Both the position numbers and the translations under genes were made by a program. The notes beneath the pieces were generated by a model that saw only the letters and a list, made by a program, of their open reading frames with translations, searched no databases and was not told the DNA's origin. Below, piece by piece: positions 7,034 to 15,033 of a DNA stretch of 22,834 nucleotides. Position 1 is the first letter of the stretch; each line of letters starts with the position of its first letter. The DNA comes from UBA1926 sp002337215 (GTDB lineage Bacteria > Planctomycetota > Phycisphaerae > Phycisphaerales > UBA1924): positions 1 through 22,834 of the forward strand of contig CAXBAF010000042.1 in the NCBI GenBank assembly GCA_963973795.1, given 5' to 3'.

Positions 7034-8026
7034 ATGCCGCTCCCGACCGTGCTCGTCACCGAAGTCATCCGATCCTCGCAGCAGGGCGAGAGCCACGGCG
7101 GTGCGCACCTCGTGAACCTCGAGACCGGCGCGCACGAACGCGTCCTCGACTGGGACGAGATGGGCATCGACTGGTCCGGCCGCGGAGGCGGGCGCGGGCT
7201 CCGCGGCATCGCGTTCCACAACGACAAGGTCGTCATCGGTGCGGGCAACGAGATCTTCCTGTTCGACAAACACTTCACGCTGCTGTCGTCCCACCCGGCC
7301 CCCTACTGCCGGGATTGCCACGAGATCTTCGCGGACGGGGATCGCCTGCTCATCACCGCGACTGGTTTCGATTCGCTGCTCGAGTTCGACCTGAGCACGC
7401 TCGAGTACGCCGCGGGGATGCACTTCGTCGTAAAACCGACGAAGGTGAACGGGCCGCAGGGCCCGGTGACGGTGCCGATGGTGCACGGCGAGACGTTCGA
7501 CCCCTCCAAGCCTGGCGGGCCGCCTCAGAACGACACGCTGCATATCAACATGGTCTGGCACGAGCGGGGCCACACGTTCATCTGCGGGACGACGATGACC
7601 GCGTTGCTGATGTCGCCCGCGGGCAGGTCGCTCGCGGATAGAGCCGGGCTGATGCGCCCGATCGCACGCGTGCCCGAGTGGACGCACAACGCGCGGCCTT
7701 ACGGGGGCGGCGCGATCTACAACTCCACGAAGGGCGAGCGGATCGTCCACAGCGACGCCCGCGGGAACGAGATCAGGTCGCTCGTGATCCCGCGATTCCC
7801 GAGAGACGAGCTGGTCAACGTCGGTGTTCCGGAAGACCACGCCCGTCCCGATTTCGGGCGTGGTCTCACGGTGACGGAACGCGAAGGTCGCGCGGTGGTG
7901 ATCGGTTCGTCATCGCCCTCGACTATCACGGCGTACGACCTGGAATCCGGAGACGTCCTCACACGCGTGAACCTGACGGCGGATGTGCGCAACGCGCCGC
8001 ACGGGCTCGAAGTCTGGCCGTTCTGA
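7034..8026 (+). CDS. Beta-propeller-like protein of unknown function
   Basis: A 330-residue protein without signal peptide or membrane segment. Repeated strand-turn units such as GIAFHNDKVVIGAGNEIFLFD, CHEIFADGDRLLITATGFDSLLEFDL and SPSTITAYDLESGDVLTRVNL look like blades of an NHL/SMP-30-style propeller. CHEI, TGFDSLLEFDL, LHINMVWHERG and WTHNARPYGGG look like fixed family motifs, with several His and Asp residues that could bind a metal or sugar. I cannot name the family or a substrate. No ribosome-binding site is visible upstream of the ATG; TATCAT at 7023-7028 could be a -10 box of a nearly leaderless transcript, which is weak. It converges with the minus-strand gene ending at 8047. Confidence 0.8.
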   Translation: MPLPTVLVTEVIRSSQQGESHGGAHLVNLETGAHERVLDWDEMGIDWSGRGGGRGLRGIAFHNDKVVIGAGNEIFLFDKHFTLLSSHPAPYCRDCHEIFADGDRLLITATGFDSLLEFDLSTLEYAAGMHFVVKPTKVNGPQGPVTVPMVHGETFDPSKPGGPPQNDTLHINMVWHERGHTFICGTTMTALLMSPAGRSLADRAGLMRPIARVPEWTHNARPYGGGAIYNSTKGERIVHSDARGNEIRSLVIPRFPRDELVNVGVPEDHARPDFGRGLTVTEREGRAVVIGSSSPSTITAYDLESGDVLTRVNLTADVRNAPHGLEVWPF

Positions 8027-8046
8027 GGGGCGTTGTCGACGCGTGA

Positions 8047-9123
8047 TCAATCGTCGGCCGGCTCGGGTGCCGGTTCTTGCTCCCGGCTCGGAACGAACTC
8101 GTTGTCGTACCAGCGCTTCCATGCGTCGGGCTCGTATCCAAGATGGCCGGTGGACCGCCCCCACGCGCCGCTCGTCCAGTCGACGAGGTTGGTGTGGATC
8201 TCGGTGCGGAAGGCCGTGACGACCGCCTGATGGATGCGGAGCAGGACGCCGTCGCTGAGCACACCGATCTGTGGGTCGAAGGCGACGGCGTTGTTGGAGA
8301 CGACGGGTTGGAGGTCGGCGACGAACGTCTGCTGACGGCCGATCATGATCCAGCCGAGGTCGCCCGTGCGCTGGTCATCCCCGACGGGGCGCTGGGCGAC
8401 CTGGGCGGACGCCATGAGCGGGATGAACTCGAAGAGGTTGAGGGCACGAGAGAGGTTGCCCGCCGCGACGGCCTGCCGGTCGTTGGGGCTCTGGAGCCCC
8501 TGGGCGATGACCCCGCGGACCGCGGCGGCATGGCCGCCCTTCCCAGAATCCACGGCCTGCTCGGGATCCAACGTCCAGGCCCAGTGCTCGGTGAGCAGCC
8601 GTCGCGCCTCGGCGCGATACCACTCGTCCTCTCCGTTTACCGCCTCCCACGCGAGCGGGGCGATCCCACCCCTGTTCGGGAGCGTCGAGAGATGATCGAG
8701 CACGGCTGTGCGCACGTCGCGGTCCTCGCGATCGAAGACATCGACGAGCGCCATGATCTGGGGCTCGCTGGTGAACGCGCGGATCTTCCGCAGCCCGATC
8801 TCGCGGGTCTCGGGGACGCGGATCTGGCCGAAGTGGCGGCGCTTGATCAGGTTGAGTTCCCGCTCGGCCTTGCGTCGCTCGCGCTGAACAGCGGCGTAGG
8901 CCCTCGCCTCGGGGCTGTCGGGGTTGAGCATGGGGTCATTCGGTATGACGACGGTGCCGCCGCCCACGCCCGCGCCGCCGGGCATGACCCTGGGTGACAT
9001 GGATGCCCCGCCGCCCGTCTGCCCCATCGCGGCCGGCGAACCCACACCGAGCGTACAGATCGCGACTACCGAGAGAAGACGAGCGACGGCGCCCCCCCAA
9101 GCTGGCCGTCGATCTGCCCTCAT
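8047..9123 (-). CDS. Exported HEAT-like repeat protein
   Basis: A 358-residue protein with a clear N-terminal signal sequence: basic MRADRRPAW, hydrophobic LLSVVAICTLGVG, then SPAAMGQ near residue 35, where cleavage is likely. After a Gly/Pro-rich linker, helical repeats follow, for instance REIGLRKIRAFTSEPQIMALVDVF and VRTAVLDHLSTLPNRGGIAPLAWEAV, of the HEAT or PBS-lyase type. The C-terminal part (LGYEPDAWKRWYDNEFV) recalls planctomycete secreted repeat proteins. The last residues are Glu/Pro-rich. Its role is unknown; such repeats usually mediate protein contacts. The frame stays open upstream to 9381, but the start at 9123 is preferred because it begins a signal peptide and a GGAG lies 12 bases before it. 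Confidence 0.8.
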   Translation of the reverse strand: MRADRRPAWGGAVARLLSVVAICTLGVGSPAAMGQTGGGASMSPRVMPGGAGVGGGTVVIPNDPMLNPDSPEARAYAAVQRERRKAERELNLIKRRHFGQIRVPETREIGLRKIRAFTSEPQIMALVDVFDREDRDVRTAVLDHLSTLPNRGGIAPLAWEAVNGEDEWYRAEARRLLTEHWAWTLDPEQAVDSGKGGHAAAVRGVIAQGLQSPNDRQAVAAGNLSRALNLFEFIPLMASAQVAQRPVGDDQRTGDLGWIMIGRQQTFVADLQPVVSNNAVAFDPQIGVLSDGVLLRIHQAVVTAFRTEIHTNLVDWTSGAWGRSTGHLGYEPDAWKRWYDNEFVPSREQEPAPEPADD

Positions 9124-9322
9124 ATCTGCCGATCGCTCCGTCGGGGTTTCCGGTGGGCGATCTGCCTCTATGATGGTCCGATTCTGTGAGGTATCGCGGC
9201 GCACGGTGTCCCTCCGGCCCAGGTGGTCGGCCCCAGACGGTACCACAGGACTCCGGTTCGGTTGCGGCCCGGTTGCGAAAGGCCGCGCGAAAACCGATCC
9301 GGCAATAGAGGAAAGACCGCGT

Positions 9323-10852
9323 ATGGCGATCCACTGGCCCATCCTGCGACGCTTGCTGACAAACCCCTTCAAGAGGGTCATGACCGATGACAGCCGGGAT
9401 TACCGGGGCATCGACCTGCTCGTCGCGTCGCTGCACATGGCAGACCGGATCGAATCGACATGCCGGACGCAGAACGTGGGCCTGTTGCTGCCCACGAGCG
9501 GCGCGTTCCCGATCTCGGCCCTCGGGGCGTGGATGGCGGGCAAAACGATCGTGCCGCTCAACTACCTGCTCAAGCCTGACGAGTTGCAGTACGTCATCGA
9601 CGACGCGGGGCTCGACACGATCTTCACAGTGCAGCCGATGCTCGACTATCTCGATCGGACGCCTCGGGTGAAGAACCTCGTTCGGCTGGAGGACATGAAC
9701 TTCAAGTCGGTGCCGATGCCGACCATCCCGCGCGGGGCGAAGGGATCGGACACGGCGGCGATCGTCTACACGAGCGGGACGAGCGGGAAGCCCAAGGGCG
9801 TGATGCTCAGCCACGACGCGCTGGCGGCGAACGTGCGCCAGGGCAAGGAGCACCTGCACCTGTCCGCGCGGAACGACTGCATGCTGGGCGTGCTGCCCCA
9901 GTTCCACTGCTACGGGATGACCCAGCTCACGTTGACGCCGCTGACGCACGGTGTCCGCGTGGTCTATACCGCGCGGTTCATGCCCAAGCGGCTGATCGAG
10001 CTCGTCCGCGATCAGAAGGCGACGATCATGGTCGGTATCCCGTCGATGTACAACGCGATCGCCTCGCTCAAGAGCGGGAAACCCGAGCACTTCGCCTCCG
10101 TCCGGCTGATCGTGAGCGGGTCGGAGGCGCTGCCGGACGCCGTGCAGCAGAAGTTCAAGGACCGCTACGGCAAGCACATCTGCGAGGGGTACGGCATGAC
10201 GGAGATGGCGCCCGCGACGCACTGCGCGGTCAGCGAGGCGTGCCGGCCGCACTCGGTGGGCAGGCCCGTCCCGGGTGTCGAGCAGCGGATCGTTGATCCC
10301 AAGAGCGAACGCGAGCTGCCGGTCGGCACCGACGGCGAGATCCGCCTGCGCGGGCCCAACATGATGCAGGGCTATTACCACCTCCCGGAGAAGACCCGCG
10401 AGGTCTTCGATCCCAACGGCTTCTACCGCACGGGAGACCAGGGCCGGATCGATGAGGACGGATTCCTGTTCATCACCGGGCGCATCAAAGAGATGATCAT
10501 CGTGGGCGGCGAGAACGTGTTCCCCCGCGAGATCGAGGACGTGCTCAACCGCCACCCCGCGGTCCACGCGTCCGGCGTGATCGGGAAGGCCGACCCGATG
10601 CGGGGCGAGGTCCCCGTGGCGTTCGTGGAGCTCTGCGAGGAAGTCGATCGGGCGACGTTCGACACGTCGGAACTGGTCGGCTTCTGCCGCGAGCATCTCG
10701 CGGGGTACAAGATCCCCAAGCAGATCCGCGTGATCGATGCGCTTCCCCGAAACCCGACGGGGAAGATCCTGCGCCGGGACCTTCACCAGTATCTTGAGTC
10801 TGACGGGGAGCCCGCGAAGGCCGTGGCTGAGAAGCCGACGGCGTCCGCCTGA
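9323..10852 (+). CDS. Acyl-CoA synthetase / AMP-dependent ligase
   Basis: A member of the ANL adenylate-forming superfamily (509 residues), most like acyl-CoA synthetases: it activates a carboxylic acid as acyl-AMP, then transfers it to CoA. Motifs seen in order are A3 YTSGTSGKPKG (149-159), A5 YGMTE (290-294), A7 YRTGD (368-372), the hinge region GRIKEMIIVGGENVFP (386-401) and A10 PTGKILR with catalytic Lys481. The substrate cannot be read from the sequence; a fatty or aromatic acid is likely. The ATG at 9323 has GAGGAAAG eight bases upstream. It is transcribed divergently from the exported HEAT-like gene across 199 bp in which I see no clear operator, and converges with astA with 12 bp between stops. 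Confidence 0.9.
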   Translation: MAIHWPILRRLLTNPFKRVMTDDSRDYRGIDLLVASLHMADRIESTCRTQNVGLLLPTSGAFPISALGAWMAGKTIVPLNYLLKPDELQYVIDDAGLDTIFTVQPMLDYLDRTPRVKNLVRLEDMNFKSVPMPTIPRGAKGSDTAAIVYTSGTSGKPKGVMLSHDALAANVRQGKEHLHLSARNDCMLGVLPQFHCYGMTQLTLTPLTHGVRVVYTARFMPKRLIELVRDQKATIMVGIPSMYNAIASLKSGKPEHFASVRLIVSGSEALPDAVQQKFKDRYGKHICEGYGMTEMAPATHCAVSEACRPHSVGRPVPGVEQRIVDPKSERELPVGTDGEIRLRGPNMMQGYYHLPEKTREVFDPNGFYRTGDQGRIDEDGFLFITGRIKEMIIVGGENVFPREIEDVLNRHPAVHASGVIGKADPMRGEVPVAFVELCEEVDRATFDTSELVGFCREHLAGYKIPKQIRVIDALPRNPTGKILRRDLHQYLESDGEPAKAVAEKPTASA

Positions 10853-10864
10853 CCTGCCGACAGC

Positions 10865-12130
10865 CTATTTGGACTTTGCCTTGGTGCGCCGCGCGGGCGC
10901 CTTGGTCGTCTTCTTCGCCGCTGGTTTCGAGGGCTTCTTCTTGGTCGGCGTGGGGCTCTGCGCCCGGCTTGCCTTGGTCGATCGCGCCGGCTTCACACCC
11001 GCGATCGGGCCCTTGCGATCCGTCGGTGTGACACCGACCGATTCGCCCGGCTCGATCCCGAGGGCTTTGGCATGGTCGCGGGTCAGCCCGATCGTGCCGT
11101 CGGGGTGGACGGCGAAGTCCTCGTGGATCGCGAAGAACTCGCCGTTGTCTTTGAGCACGCTCACCACACCCTTGCGTTTGCACGCGGTCGCGCGGACCGT
11201 TTTGCCGGCCTTGAGCCGGACGGTTTCACGGACCAACGAGATCTCGTCGGTGCTCGCGGCGAGGTGGGGGCCGCCGTCGAAGGGATCGACGATGCCGCTG
11301 TAGACAAAGCCGAGCTTTTCGAGCATCCGCCGGGCGCTCCGGGTTTCGGGCCCAACTTCCCCGATTACGGCCCGGGCCGCGGGGGGGAGCAGCGAGAGGT
11401 AGAGCGGCTCGCGGGGGAGCAGCCCGGCGATGAACTCTCGGCTGTACTGGCAGAACCGGTCGGCCTCGTCGTAGCTCAGCGGGATGAACCGTCGTCCCAG
11501 GTAGTCCCAGAGCAGGTTGTGCGAGTCGGCGGTGATGGGCGCCATCATCTCGGCGATGACCTTGTCGCTGAATCTGGCGCGGTGCAGGCCCATGAAGTGG
11601 AATCGGACGACAGACAGGAACCAGCCGAGCCTCTTGGGGTGGCCCCGGAAAGACGGCTGGATGATGAGCCCGCCGATCTCGGTCGGCCCGCTCTCGTCCT
11701 CCCGGAGCACCGCGACGGTCTGCGTCGTGCCGGTCTGCAGGCTCTCGCTGAAAAACTCTCGCTTCTCGAGGCGGAACGAGAAGTTTGGGTTTCCCGGACC
11801 GCCCATCTTCGCGAGCGTCTGGCTCGTCCCGAGCACGTTGCCCGACGCGGCGTCCTCGAGCACGAAGACATAGAGGTCGGCGCTCGCGGCCGAGACGCCC
11901 AGGCCCTCAACGCTCGTCTGCTCGTTGCCGAGCCCCGCGATGGACTTGGGCATGGGCTCGGGCTCGGGCTCCGCCTTGGCGTTGGCGAGCTTCAGGAAGC
12001 AGTTCCTCGAGTGAACGATCTTCTGGGTGATGATCTCCTTGTCCGGCGGGAGATTGATGAAATGAACCATCTTCGCCAGCTTGAGCAGCGTCGCACCGTC
12101 GTCCACCTTTGCCCGTCGGATCACATACAT
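10865..12130 (-). CDS. astA: Arginine N-succinyltransferase family protein with basic tail
   Basis: AstA transfers succinyl from succinyl-CoA to the alpha-amino group of arginine, the first step of the AST arginine-degradation route. The 421 residues align with AstA from MYVIRRAKVDD through KVIAEM, DYLGRRF, ARRMLEKLGF and the signature DPFDGGPHL. It is some 75 residues longer than E. coli AstA. An acidic/proline-rich insertion occupies about residues 52-83 (EPEPEPMP and beyond), and a Lys/Ala/Pro-rich tail (381-421, PTPTKKKPSKPAAKKTTK) resembles histone H1 tails. No astB, astD or astE is in the window, so this may not be a classical AST enzyme. A 15-bp palindrome lies directly upstream of the start codon. 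Confidence 0.85.
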   Translation of the reverse strand: MYVIRRAKVDDGATLLKLAKMVHFINLPPDKEIITQKIVHSRNCFLKLANAKAEPEPEPMPKSIAGLGNEQTSVEGLGVSAASADLYVFVLEDAASGNVLGTSQTLAKMGGPGNPNFSFRLEKREFFSESLQTGTTQTVAVLREDESGPTEIGGLIIQPSFRGHPKRLGWFLSVVRFHFMGLHRARFSDKVIAEMMAPITADSHNLLWDYLGRRFIPLSYDEADRFCQYSREFIAGLLPREPLYLSLLPPAARAVIGEVGPETRSARRMLEKLGFVYSGIVDPFDGGPHLAASTDEISLVRETVRLKAGKTVRATACKRKGVVSVLKDNGEFFAIHEDFAVHPDGTIGLTRDHAKALGIEPGESVGVTPTDRKGPIAGVKPARSTKASRAQSPTPTKKKPSKPAAKKTTKAPARRTKAKSK

Positions 12131-12132
12131 AC

Positions 12133-12147
12133 CCGACCATAGGTCGG
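12133..12147 (-). promoter_or_regulatory. Palindrome at the astA translation start
   Basis: CCGACC-ATA-GGTCGG is a perfect 6-bp inverted repeat with a 3-base centre, placed 2 bp upstream of the astA start codon on the minus strand, where a ribosome-binding site would lie. It could be a repressor operator or an RNA hairpin that hides the start site. No known regulator consensus is recognised. Confidence 0.35.
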
Positions 12148-12274
12148 ATATCGATCACGCACGGATGGGAGTGGTTTCCACGGAACCGTTATCGCCGCGA
12201 TATGCAGCCGTCGGGCATGACGGCACGCCCCTCAAACAGAGGGTTTCTGGTCAGTGTGGCGCCTTCGGAACTGG

Positions 12275-13261
12275 TCAGGGGCAGCCGGCGATGAACCCAT
12301 CGATGAAGGCGGTGATGTCACTCAGGTCGAACACGCCGAACGGCGCGGCGAGATCGGCAACGGGCTGCTGATTCAAGAACGCATCGACAAAGCCGCCCAC
12401 GTCCGCGAGATCAAGGACGCCCAGGGGCGGGGCGAGGTCGGCGAGGACGCAGCCGTCGGGCGGGAAGCCCGCGAGCAGGTAGACCGTCCCGTTCTGGCTC
12501 GAGACCCAGGCCTTGCCGGCGGCGTCATCGAAGGCGATGCCGGACATGCCGCTGACGCCGAGCGCGTTGAGGTCGAAGTCGCCCAGCCACGCGCCGGTGG
12601 TGCTCAGGCCGCGGACGCTGTTCTGCGAGTTGCTGACGAGGTAGAGGTTGCCGTCAAGATCGAGCACCTCGAGATCGCTGTAGAAGAAATCCCAGGCAGG
12701 GGAACCGGGGGGACGGATCGAGAACTCCCGAAGGATCGCCCCGGTGTCACCGTTGAGTTCCTGGACCACATCCCGGCTCCAGTCGGCGCTGAAAAAGGTA
12801 TCGGTCGCCAGGCTGTAGCCGCCCCCGGTCCACTGCCCGATCGCCGCCCCGTCGTAGGCCTGCTCGGCGACGACCGTGCCGTCGGTCGAGTCGACCGCCG
12901 TGATGCGGGGCGGATCGACCTCGTTCTCGAAGATCAGCAGCGTGCCCGCGGGAACGGTCGTGCCGTTGATCGAGACAGGGACCGATGCGAAATCCATGTC
13001 ATCGTCGTTCCCGCCCGCGTAGGGCTTGGGGATCGTGCGGAGCAAGGTCCCGTCGGTGGCGTAGATATGCAACGACGCGCTCTGATTAAAGTGGACGACG
13101 ATCTCTTCGGCGACGGGGTCGTAGCCGATGGAATTCATCGCCCCGCCCTCTTCCGGGTTGAACGTTGCTTCGACCGTGATGCCGCCCGATCCGATAATCG
13201 GTCCCGCGGCCGCAAGGCCGACCACGCTGGTAACGCACACCGCTGCTGATTTCATGTTCAT
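12275..13261 (-). CDS. Secreted propeller-like protein with C-terminal dockerin-like (GC-type) module
   Basis: A 328-residue exported protein. A short signal peptide (MNMKSAAVCVTSVVGLAAAGP) is followed by a domain with repeated blade-like units (IGYDPVAEEIVVHF, YSLATDTFFSADW, LEVLDLDGNLYLVSNSQN, GIAFDDAAGKAWVSSQNGTVYLLAG), probably a beta-propeller. Residues 271-328 are a tandem module, ADLAPPLGVLDLADVGGFVDAF then ADLAAPFGVFDLSDITAFIDGF, closed by Cys271 and Cys327. This two-unit, Asp-rich pattern matches the GC-type dockerin-like tail known from Phycisphaerales exported proteins, thought to anchor or sort them. The first of two nearby ATGs is chosen because GGGAG lies seven bases before it. 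The ligand and partner of the propeller are unknown. Confidence 0.88.
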   Translation of the reverse strand: MNMKSAAVCVTSVVGLAAAGPIIGSGGITVEATFNPEEGGAMNSIGYDPVAEEIVVHFNQSASLHIYATDGTLLRTIPKPYAGGNDDDMDFASVPVSINGTTVPAGTLLIFENEVDPPRITAVDSTDGTVVAEQAYDGAAIGQWTGGGYSLATDTFFSADWSRDVVQELNGDTGAILREFSIRPPGSPAWDFFYSDLEVLDLDGNLYLVSNSQNSVRGLSTTGAWLGDFDLNALGVSGMSGIAFDDAAGKAWVSSQNGTVYLLAGFPPDGCVLADLAPPLGVLDLADVGGFVDAFLNQQPVADLAAPFGVFDLSDITAFIDGFIAGCP

Positions 13262-13354
13262 CGCTTCTCTCCCGTTCGATACGTTGCTGGTTCCCAGCGA
13301 ATGCCAAGCGGGCGGGCTCTTCCCTACCCCTTTTAAGCATAGCGACGCGCACGT

Positions 13355-13385
13355 AAAAATCAGCGCGTTCGTTCCGCAGAACGCG
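13355..13385 (-). terminator. Rho-independent terminator of the aminotransferase gene
   Basis: On the minus strand a perfect 7-bp stem (CGCGTTC / GAACGCG, 13364-13370 with 13379-13385, 8-nt loop) is followed after four bases by five T residues (13359-13355). It lies about 50 bp after the aminotransferase stop codon and upstream of the secreted dockerin-tailed protein, so it probably separates the two transcripts. Confidence 0.7.
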
Positions 13386-13437
13386 GTCCGAAAACTCTTC
13401 GGTTGAAGGACTTAGAGTCCCCGGGAGACGATCCCGC

Positions 13438-14895
13438 TCAGCCTTGGGCGACCTTCGCCATCGACCGTTCGATGATCTCGAAAACCGGACCCCAGTCCTC
13501 GGTCTTCATGCAGCCCAGCGGCGGAAGGAAGCGGACGTGGAAGGGGCCGTGCCCGTTGTAGAAGCCGATGAGGCCCTCGTCGAACATAACCTTGGTGAGC
13601 TTCCCGATCTTTGCCTTTTCACCGCCGAAGGGGGTGAACCGGATCATGCCCCCGATGCCGCCCGCGTGCCCTGTGATGAACGGGACCTCGGGGAACCAGT
13701 CGGGGTGCTTTGCCTTGAGCGCTTCGACGTGGTCGCAGAACGCCTTGTAGTGCTTCGCGGCCAGGCCGTCCGGGCCGTAGAGCCCCTCGGATTCCATCAT
13801 CTCGAGCACGCGCTTGCCCGCGGTGAACTCGGGTGTTGCGCCCATGAACGTCCCGCTGAGCAGGCCAGGCTTGGGGTTGTACTTGCCGGTGTAGAGCGTC
13901 GCGCACGCCTGCGTGCTCTTGCCGACGGTGACGACGTCCACGTACTCGCCGAGATCGAAGTGCTCGAAGGCGAACATCTCCTCGGTGCGCCCGAAGCTCT
14001 GCACCTCGTCGGCCCAGATCGCGATGTTGTTCTCCTTGCAGATGTCCATGAGCGCCGTGTAGTACTCGCGCGGCGCGGTCGTGAACCCGCCCTCGCCCTG
14101 GACCAACTCAAAGATGAAGCAGGCGTGCTGCTTGGGGTAGCGCGTGATCAATTCCTTGAGCCGCCAGCACTCGTGGGCGATGAACGCGTCCTTGCCCCCC
14201 ACCTTCTCGGCGGCCTCGTCGTTCCAGAAGCCCATGTAGTCGACCTGGGTTGAGAGCGGGATGCCTTGGCGGTTGCCCGCCGAGTCCCCGATCTGGCTCA
14301 TCGTGACCGTCCGGCCCATGAAGCAGTGCTTGAACGCGATCACCCGGCTCGCGGGCGCGTGCTTCTGGTAGCAGATCTTGATCGCGTTCTCGTTGGCGAG
14401 CGCGCCCCCGGCGCTGATGAACACGTGCTCGAGCTTGCTCTGCCGGCGTGCGTAGTTGAGCAGCGTCTCACCGAACTCGAACGCCGCCTTCGTGCTCTGC
14501 AGGTTCCCGTGCTTGAGGTTGTCCTCGATCGCGCCGGTCACGGCCGCACGCACGAGCTCGGGATGGGCGTGCCCGAAGGGCGTGTAGCCGATGCCCCCGA
14601 TCAGGTCGATCTTGACCGACCCGTCGTCGAGTTCGACGTAGATCCCTTTGCCGGCGCCCGAACCGATGTAGGGGTAAAAGAGCGGCCGACCGCGCATCTC
14701 GCCCGCCTTCTTCATGAACGCCTCGTAGCCCTCGGTCCGGCCCTCGATCGGGCCGCGGACGCCGGTGATCTTCGCCGACGCGGCCTTCACCTCGTCAATA
14801 ATCGTGTCCACGGCGCCGGTCAGCGCGGGGCTCGAGAAGAGCTCGGAAGCAATGGTGTTCTGTGCATCGGTGGACGGGGCAACGGCCTGCGACAT
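13438..14895 (-). CDS. Class III PLP aminotransferase, lysine 6-aminotransferase-like
   Basis: A pyridoxal-phosphate transaminase of 485 residues, fold type I, class III. Cofactor-site features are SAGGALANENAIK (161-173), Asp296 in WADEVQSFGR, which binds the pyridine nitrogen, and Lys326 in VVTVGKSTQACA, which forms the Schiff base. The GKSTQACA context recalls the GKKTQVCG of L-lysine 6-aminotransferases more than the GKALGGG of acetylornithine enzymes, so lysine or another omega-amino donor with 2-oxoglutarate is the likely reaction; ornithine or succinylornithine cannot be excluded. AAAGGA seven bases before the ATG fixes the start. It lies one gene from the AstA homologue, hinting at basic amino acid metabolism, but a terminator lies between. 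Confidence 0.82.
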   Translation of the reverse strand: MSQAVAPSTDAQNTIASELFSSPALTGAVDTIIDEVKAASAKITGVRGPIEGRTEGYEAFMKKAGEMRGRPLFYPYIGSGAGKGIYVELDDGSVKIDLIGGIGYTPFGHAHPELVRAAVTGAIEDNLKHGNLQSTKAAFEFGETLLNYARRQSKLEHVFISAGGALANENAIKICYQKHAPASRVIAFKHCFMGRTVTMSQIGDSAGNRQGIPLSTQVDYMGFWNDEAAEKVGGKDAFIAHECWRLKELITRYPKQHACFIFELVQGEGGFTTAPREYYTALMDICKENNIAIWADEVQSFGRTEEMFAFEHFDLGEYVDVVTVGKSTQACATLYTGKYNPKPGLLSGTFMGATPEFTAGKRVLEMMESEGLYGPDGLAAKHYKAFCDHVEALKAKHPDWFPEVPFITGHAGGIGGMIRFTPFGGEKAKIGKLTKVMFDEGLIGFYNGHGPFHVRFLPPLGCMKTEDWGPVFEIIERSMAKVAQG

Positions 14896-15033
14896 CGGGC
14901 GGTCCTTTCAGGAGCGTGGGTCTCCACAACTCTATCGGCCGCCCAGCCCCGCGGCTCGCACCAGACGAGCCCAAAGCGACACTTCAGGGCCGCTCTGACT
15001 CCATCGACCCCATCAGCGGGACAACACGACCCC

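Noticed and set aside
9124..9322. Promoter or operator in the divergent spacer between the HEAT-like gene and the acyl-CoA synthetase
   Set aside because: I found no convincing -35/-10 pair or palindrome in these 199 bp by eye.
9124..9381. N-terminal extension of the exported HEAT-like gene to 9381
   Set aside because: The extension would bury the signal peptide inside the protein and overlap the start of the divergent acyl-CoA synthetase gene.
12207..12224. Hairpin GCCGTC / GACGGC upstream of astA as a terminator for the dockerin-tailed gene
   Set aside because: The 6-bp stem has no following T-run on the minus strand and could arise by chance in GC-rich DNA.
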